NCBI GenBank assembly: GCA_008638375.1
Contig: CM018046.1
Location: 41,407,706 to 41,471,705, forward strand
Direction of reading: 5' to 3'
Length of the DNA stretch: 64,000 nucleotides
From: Nyssa sinensis
Taxonomy: Eukaryota > Streptophyta > Magnoliopsida > Cornales > Nyssaceae
Under the pieces are notes generated by a model. It worked only from the letters and a program-made list of their open reading frames with translations, did no database searches and was not told the DNA's origin. The position numbers and the translations under genes are program-made. Positions 57,848 to 64,000 of this stretch are shown in pieces (the stretch's first letter is position 1; each line of letters begins with the position of its first letter).

Positions 57848-58423
57848 CTACACCTGCTCATCAATCACCACTAGACAGTTCTGATCCATCCCTGGCTGCT
57901 GCTGGAGAGGGTACCCTTCAATCTCTACTACTTCAGCTTCAACTTGAGGTGGTTCTCTCTCCAGGTTTTCTTCTTGTTGTGTGAACCAAATGATGGTCAG
58001 AGGAGGGAAGGCTTGAAGGGTGTGATAAAAATCATAAAACCAGTAGAACAATTGCTGAAGTAGATTCAGAAGTGAATTGAACCAAGGAGAAATGCATATG
58101 ATGATGGGGATGGCAGTCCAAGGATATGGGTGTGGCAGAAATATTGAGCAGAGCAATGAAATAGCCAGAGGAGCTGAGAAATCTCCAGCTTGCAATTGAA
58201 TTGAATCTATTGTAATATGGAGAGGGAGTTTGATGGAGATGAGGAGGAAAAGCAACGTGGAAATGATTATAAGAAGTAAAAATGCAATCTTCCCAATTGA
58301 AAGCTGACCAGTCTTCCATAGATCATCATAATGAACCCAAGAGTTCAATTGGAAATGTAAGAGCTTGAAGATGAGGTATAATATTGATAGAACAACATAC
58401 CTTAGGTCGATATAGCAATACAT
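57848..58423 (-). CDS. C': duplicate of gene C, intact
   Basis: A 191-residue single-exon frame of the same B/C membrane family. It differs from C at four residues: Arg40 to Gln, Val43 to Ile, Ser101 to Pro (inside the P-H-P-x-x-W core motif) and an Asn to Thr near 146; there is one further silent change. All hydrophobic segments, the ISPW motif and the acidic tail are kept. The TATA-like region about 70 bases upstream is altered (CATATATATACAC) and the leader slightly changed, so expression may differ from C. Function unknown. With four replacement changes against one silent change, the very low divergence is not obviously due to protein-level constraint. Confidence 0.75.
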   Translation of the reverse strand: MYCYIDLRYVVLSILYLIFKLLHFQLNSWVHYDDLWKTGQLSIGKIAFLLLIIISTLLFLLISIKLPLHITIDSIQLQAGDFSAPLAISLLCSIFLPHPYPWTAIPIIICISPWFNSLLNLLQQLFYWFYDFYHTLQAFPPLTIIWFTQQEENLEREPPQVEAEVVEIEGYPLQQQPGMDQNCLVVIDEQV

Positions 58424-60679
58424 TCTTCTGTGCCTATTTTTTGAAACAATAAACTCAGAGAAGTTTAGATTGCCGTATTTGCATTTGTGTGTATATATAT
58501 GATGGGCATATATATGTATATATTTATATGTATGGACATTTGGTTAGAAGATATGATGATAAATCCATCAAAAAGTCATATGGTTTGATGGTGACGTGAA
58601 CTGGCTGAACTGGTTAAACTGGTTAACTGGTCCAGATAAAGCGTGGACACATGAGACAGAGAGAGAGAAACCCAAGAAATAGTTAAAAAGGTCAAGGGTT
58701 AAGGGGTCAAATGGGTTCAACAGGGCTGGTGGAGAGAAGGATGGTCCAACTTTTACAAAGATGAAAGACTTTGTTGGAGGAAACTTCTACGCTGGTAGAG
58801 TGAAATAAACTTGCATTTTGGGTTAAAGCCTTCATTTCCATATGTCCAACCAAAAGTATTGATTTGCCATATAAAAACTTTGGAGTATCACTGTGCTTAA
58901 GGCATGAATGGTACCTTAAAAGAAGTGATTTGGAATTACAAGTTTGATTTTCAGTCCACAAGATTTCTGTCACCACAGAAAAACTGTTAATAGTTATTTA
59001 AATAAAAAGAAGAAAAATTTTTAGTAGTTATTTTAATTATTTTTTATAATAGTGAATCAAAAGTTAAATGTAACCAAAGTATGTCTGGTTAAATCCATTC
59101 ATTTCAAGGAATAACTTTTTTTGCTTTTCGATTCAACGATGAGGAGAGGGAATTAAACTTACGTTGACTGTGCGAGAAATAGACACTTGCATCACTTGGA
59201 TAGAACCTCGATCCTCATCATCCCAAGGATTTTATTTGAACAAACAACAATAAAAACCTTTTAGGAAGAAAGATTTTCTATAAGGAATAGAGGGAATTAC
59301 TGTTTGAAGGTTCATTCAATGAATAAGAAAAAAGAAAAATGTATTAAATTCAAAGAAATTTGTAACAATTGTGAATTGTTACATCTCTAATATATGTAAG
59401 AAACAATTGTGGCACAAACCAAGAATGTATTTCACCAATTGATGCTGACTTAATTGGTGACACAAGTAAACTATTTCTAATTCTGTCATGAATCTTAATT
59501 CCATGGCCCAAAATTTCATATGTTTTCTTTTAAGAAAGAAAATGAATTGTTTCACTGTCAGGGTCACGGAATTGAACAAAAGAGTTGCAGTAGTGTGAAT
59601 AAGCAATATGAAGGTTGACTCAAATAAATAAATATACAAAGATAAAGTAAAGCAAATTAGCATGAAGGTGAGAGTAACTCAAAACAAGAAATTATTGTTT
59701 CTGTACACCAGGAAGCCATTCAAACTTAATGGGAAGACCTGCAAATTCCATTTCACCATTCAGGGTTTTGCTTACTTTAAGAATCATATATAAAACATGG
59801 TGGCCTACCAATACAAGGTGGGTTTATATATGTTTAATTTGTAATTTACACTTTGTCATTATAAGTCCAATTGTATATTTTTGACAACAAAATCAATAGA
59901 ACTGCAACACAACACTTGAATGGGAATTGGTTAATTAGATTTCCCTGCGGTCTGCGGAATCTAATTATCATAACATGTACAAACTAAAATGGCTGCAATA
60001 TAGACACGACTCATAGTTAAGATTCAGTACATGTGTACGTATACATTTTAGTAGAATTTTTTTCTCTCCATCATTGTACTAAAAAGAAAAAGAAAAGAGA
60101 GAGGCTGCAATCTCTCTTTTTCTTCAATTAAATTTTTTCAATTTATCTAATTACCATTAGATCAAGTTCAATGCACTTGCTAAATAACTTGCTATATTTA
60201 TATTTTAGCAGGTTGTGTGAAAAAATTATTCCAATACATTGCTAAAAAGTTCCTATAATTTAACTTTGTCAAAAATTTAGTCAAAATAATATAGCTATAT
60301 TTTGAAAATGATAGTTAAAAGGAAAAATAGTTGTCGTACTAAAAAAATAACATTTGAATATTGGAACAAAAAAAATAAAAAATTAGCATTTTAGATACAG
60401 TAACAAACTTAAATTTAAGTTTAACATGATTCAAGTAATTTTTAGCACGGCTCCTATCCCTCCTTAGATGAAGGGTAGGGAAAAATTAAGAGAGAAAGAG
60501 AAATTACATTCCAAAATTACCCTTATTTCTTTATGAAAGTGACATAAATACCCCCACTTCATATTACAAGATTACTATTTTGCCCACCAGCCACCCATTG
60601 TCTTCGTTTTTTCATCATCTTTTTCTCTCCTCTCTTTCATCTATAACTCAACTGAACTCTAACAATGGATTGTACATGT

Positions 60680-60718
<39 letters not shown>

Positions 60719-61367
60719 AACACTAATTTTTTTTTTTAAAACAATAAGTAAAATTACCCTTCTGAAAAATGGCTTCAATGCTCAATGATATACACCATTA
60801 CCAGCTATATGAAAAGATTGAAATGACATTTGTTGTGCAATGCTTGGAGAGATTGCCTTATAAAGTTTGATTTTTCTTTGGCTTTGAGTTGGAATCTTCC
60901 ACTATTCCAGAAGAGGAGATCCAGAGACTTTCTTGTTTTAGTTAGCTTTCAGTTGTGAAGGACCCACAATTTCATTGGACAGAATTGACAGATTTAATCA
61001 TTACACATGCTGGATCTGCATATAAGCATAGTATCTTTTATAGACTCAGACTTTCAGAGAAAAAAAATTGAAAATTACTGGAGTTCTCCATTTACAATGG
61101 ATGGTAAAGGTTTATACAGGGTGCTGATATATATATATATATATATAAGGGTTTATACAGGGTGCTTATATATATATATATATTTTTTTAAGATGACAAA
61201 AGGGGCCACTACCAAATAAAGCAATGGGAAGCTTTGTTTTTGTTCATGTTTCTATTTTTTTTTTAATATTTTCCTCTAATTAAAACCTTAAATTATGTCT
61301 AACTTGTTAATATAAAAACAAGTAATACTACGAGTCTTAAATTTCAATATCAAATTTTGTATTTTAA
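58424..61367. other. spacer between C' and LINE D' in copy 2
   Basis: Collinear with 30566-33271. It contains about 130 extra bases near 58820-58970, about 65 extra near 60953-61010 and an expanded (TA)n/tandem block at 61125-61182. The conserved block of copy 1 (31701-31840) is at 59700-59840. No gene recognised. Confidence 0.5.
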
Positions 61368-61619
61368 GAGCATTTTCAGTGGTGACTTAAATTATTATTT
61401 AAATTTAAATTTGAATCAAACTTTATATAAATCTTTTTTAGTGGTTACTCAAATCTAGATTCAAATAGAATTTTACTTAAATTCAGATTCAAATCAGTGC
61501 ACTTCTGTTCATAGACTCAAATTTAAGTGACAATTGAAAAACATGATATTCAAATTTAATTTTTTTTAAAATTTTAACTTAAATTTGAATAAGAATTTAA
61601 GTCATCACTGAAAAGACTC
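61368..61619. mobile_element. Tourist/PIF-Harbinger-like MITE, copy 2
   Basis: Duplicate of 33272-33526; TAA target copies on both sides, left end GAGCATTTTCAGTGGTGACT, right end slightly eroded (GACTC for GCTC). Confidence 0.7.
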
Positions 61620-62047
61620 TAAATGACGTGGTATTAAGTCATTGGTCAATCATTAAATAATATGTCTATACACCACTAATGATTTGATGTTACATCATTT
61701 GAGATGCAACATTTGATACAAAAATTTAGAATATTTGGTGGTGCTATATAAAAGTCATTTTTCTTCTCTATAGACAATATTTGACAAGTAATCCACATGC
61801 TAATTAATTCATCACATAATTGTTAATTTTTTTTTCCTAAAAAGTTTTTTCTTTTTAAAAAAAGAGTAATGGGAAGAGAAAAGATAGAAAAGGGAAAAAC
61901 TGGAAGAGAAAAGTATCATGCTCTTTATGCAATATTAAAGCAGTATGGGATGCTTGCAAATTTGCAATGATTTGCAATGGTACATAGACGACAATGATAA
62001 TGGCCTAAACTGGTGGACAAACTCTGAGCCACCTGCTCACTCCCACT

Positions 62048-62079
<32 letters not shown>

Positions 62080-62087
<8 letters not shown>

Positions 62088-64000
62088 GGGAAAGAAAAAA
62101 GAAGCTAGAACTATAGGGAGAAACTTCCATAAGATCCTGTCTAAGAAGCTGCAGAATTTCCTTGGCAAGATCATCCAAAATGCAGATGACAGTCTCAACT
62201 TGATGTCCCTGACTAGCAAGACATTCTGCACTCCTACTTCCCTCTCAAAGAGTGTGGAGCATTTTTCATCCACAAGGTTATGCCAGGAGGTTTCTATAGT
62301 AAAGATTTCCCTCGGGCTGAGTGCTATTGTCTGCATTTTTGAGAAAGTTCACTGCCACTTTCAAGTCTGTTTCCACTATTAGTATTGGAAAATTGCAACT
62401 TCCCAGCAATGCTTAATCCTTGCCTGATTGCCTACAATTCAAAGTGGTAACATCACAAAGTCCCAGTCCGGCTTTAGAGAGTCCAATCCATCCACCATTA
62501 TCATTTCTTATTAAGCTTCCCACAGGTGCACTATTAGGATTGAACCTAATTATTTTCACCCATCCTTGAGCGAAAAGGATCTAAGAGACATATCTGGGGT
62601 TAGTTACGCTTAATCTGATTCAGGTACTTTTCCTTTGTTGGAGTGTCCTACATCGCCCGTCTCTAGCTCCTCTGGTTTGTATATAAGGCCCTCTCTACCT
62701 CTCCTTAACACCTGGGTTTTAAAGATGAGCTAATTGGGAGTTGGGCCTTCAAATTTCAATATGGTATCTGAGCCAGGCCAGAGCCTAACTTTGGGCTAGA
62801 GGAGTCGGGGCGCGCCCATCTGGGCTTCACTGAGACACGCGATGTAATCCAGGAGGCGTGTTGGAGTGTCCCACATCGCCCGTCCTAGCTCCTCTGGTCT
62901 GTATATAAGGGCCCTCTCTACCTCTCCTTAACACCTGAGTTTTAATTGGGAGTTGGGCTTCCAAATTTCAATATCCTTCACACCAAAAAAAAAAAAAAGA
63001 TGCGATCTCTCTCAGAACAGTGGCGGTCTATTTGGAAATGTTTCGAATATATGCAAAGTTTCTCATTTTCCATTGATACCAGACGGTAGAGACAAAGAAA
63101 TGAGGCTATTAGATATCAGGCCAATTAATAGGAATATGGGACTGGTTGGTAGTGAGAAGTATGTCCTGATTGACAAGCAAAACAACAATTTTCATTTTCT
63201 GGGACGTTTTTTAACTTCCAAATCCAATTCTAAACATTAGAAGAAGTGTTTGAATTGTGCTGCTGGAGTATCTGGTAAGCAGTTTCGGATGTAAGTCTTC
63301 CACCAGCAAAAGGTCTTCAGTACATTTTTAGCTGGTTGAGGGTATATAAAGGAATTGGGATTCCTAGAATAAGATCCTTGACCTCTTGGAGGTTGCTTTT
63401 TCTAATTCTAAAATATCCCAGGTCCCATTGCTAATGATGTTACTGACTTTCATAAACAGGTCATTCTGATCAATGTCATGATCAAAAAGCTCTCGAATAG
63501 GCTTCTCCTGTCCAAATATCAAACCACAGAAATTTTTCGTGTTCGAATTCTCCAGGAAACACTTCTTTCCAAGGCTTTTATAATTTTTTTTATAAATACA
63601 TTCCCAGGTAAATGAAGCAGAAGACACGGGGGTATAACTAAAGATGTCAGGATTTTTGAGATGCCTAGCTTCAAAGGTTATCTCCCACGAGGCAATATCT
63701 ATTGTATTAATTTTCCAACCAGCCTTGGCTAGAAGAGAGGTATTCAATAACTTGGCAGATCTAAGGCCAAGACCACCATATTTCTTTGGGTTAGTAACAG
63801 TCTCCCTATTAACAAGACAAGGGCTATTTCAATTAGGGTCATTAGACCACAAAAAGTTCCTGTTTAATTTGTCAAGATTGTCATTCTCAGCAAGTTACAT
63901 ACAAGTGAGGCCATAGCCCTAGGCCTCCTTTTATAGATTGGTGGCCTATCAGTAGCAAAAAGGGAGCAACAGTATATACATAGAAGATCCTTGATAAACC
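62080..64000 (-). mobile_element. D': degenerate L1-type LINE, copy 2, interrupted by a TRIM
   Basis: Same fragments as D: RT C-terminus (about 63890-63365, with LLNTSLLAKAGWK) and RNase H (about 62580-62150). Over the 640 bases comparable with 34899-35540 I count about 8 differences (about 1.3%), unusually few for dead sequence in this duplication. The TRIM at 62636-62973 splits it. Confidence 0.75.
62636..62973 (+). mobile_element. TRIM (miniature LTR retrotransposon), 338 bp
   Basis: LTR 1 is 62636-62761 and LTR 2 is 62859-62973; both begin TGTTGGAGTGTCC and end AAATTTCAATA. Directly after LTR 1 comes TGGTATCTGAGCC (62762-62774), close to the complement of the initiator tRNA-Met 3' end, the usual TRIM primer site. 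A purine-rich GGAGGCG precedes LTR 2. The interior is only 97 bases and non-coding. Target duplication TCCTT at 62631-62635 and 62974-62978; copy 1 has the single unoccupied TCCTT at 34507-34511. The end is CAATA rather than the canonical CA. Confidence 0.9.

Larger units (their letters stand above)
38131..64000. repeat. segmental duplication, copy 2 (runs off the window end)
   Basis: Collinear with 12237-35540. Copy-2-only additions: the gypsy element (41490-51406), a 94-bp tandem duplication (51812-51998), a 235-bp insertion bounded by a 26-bp direct repeat (53922-54182), about 770 bp at 55135-55905, a 129-bp tandem duplication (56557-56814), about 130 bp near 58820-58970 and a TRIM (62636-62973). 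The last visible bases match copy 1 up to 35540, so the copy continues beyond the window. Confidence 0.9.

Overview
The window is eukaryotic nuclear DNA from a flowering plant, most likely a eudicot. It is AT-rich, its introns are GT-AG, and it carries plant-specific transposon classes (Tat-type Ty3/gypsy, CACTA, hAT, Mutator-like, TRIM, L1-type LINE with RNase H), a PPR fragment and a plant CCDC97-like gene. There are no rRNA genes, no convincing tRNA genes and no CRISPR. All identities and divergences quoted here were counted by eye.

Left part (1-12.3 kb): a LINE tail, a SINE-like fragment, a CCDC97/DUF2052-like gene on the minus strand (2342-3297, two exons visible), a PPR fragment (4573-4723), and a broken member ('A', 5050-5496) of a small membrane-protein family. 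Then comes a 3.5-kb solo LTR (6273-12328, TSD GTAAG) into which a hAT element (7396-9905, TSD ATGCAAGG) has inserted.

The rest is a large tandem segmental duplication. Copy 1 runs from about 12.24 to 35.58 kb; copy 2 runs from about 38.13 kb past the window end. Each copy holds, in the same order on the minus strand, gene B, gene C and a dead LINE (D). B and C belong to one family, which I do not recognise, of about 190-210-residue multi-pass membrane proteins with an acidic tail. The shared start is M-Y-x-x-I-D-L-R and the shared core contains P-L-x-x-S-L-L, P-x-P-x-x-W and I-S-P-W. B (22264-22896), C (29990-30565) and C' (57848-58423) are intact. B', A and A' are broken.

The two copies have since diverged through mobile DNA. 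Copy 1 has a CACTA element (13133-19348, TSD AAT), itself carrying a solo-LTR-like insertion. Copy 2 has a 9.9-kb Tat-type gypsy element (41490-51406, TSD GAAGG) that splits gene B', and a 338-bp TRIM (62636-62973, TSD TCCTT); copy 1 preserves the empty site for both. Between the copies lies a 2.15-kb Pack-MULE-like element (35584-37732, 9-bp TSD) with two host-gene fragments.

The gypsy element is dead in gag-pol (stops, frameshifts, an integrase catalytic Asp changed to Asn). Its antisense extra gene (42515-44547, three exons, 627 codons) is fully open and is the best-preserved coding unit in the element. The items most worth following up are this intact spliced antisense gene, the B/C membrane-protein family, and the patchy divergence between the duplicate copies, which looks like gene conversion.
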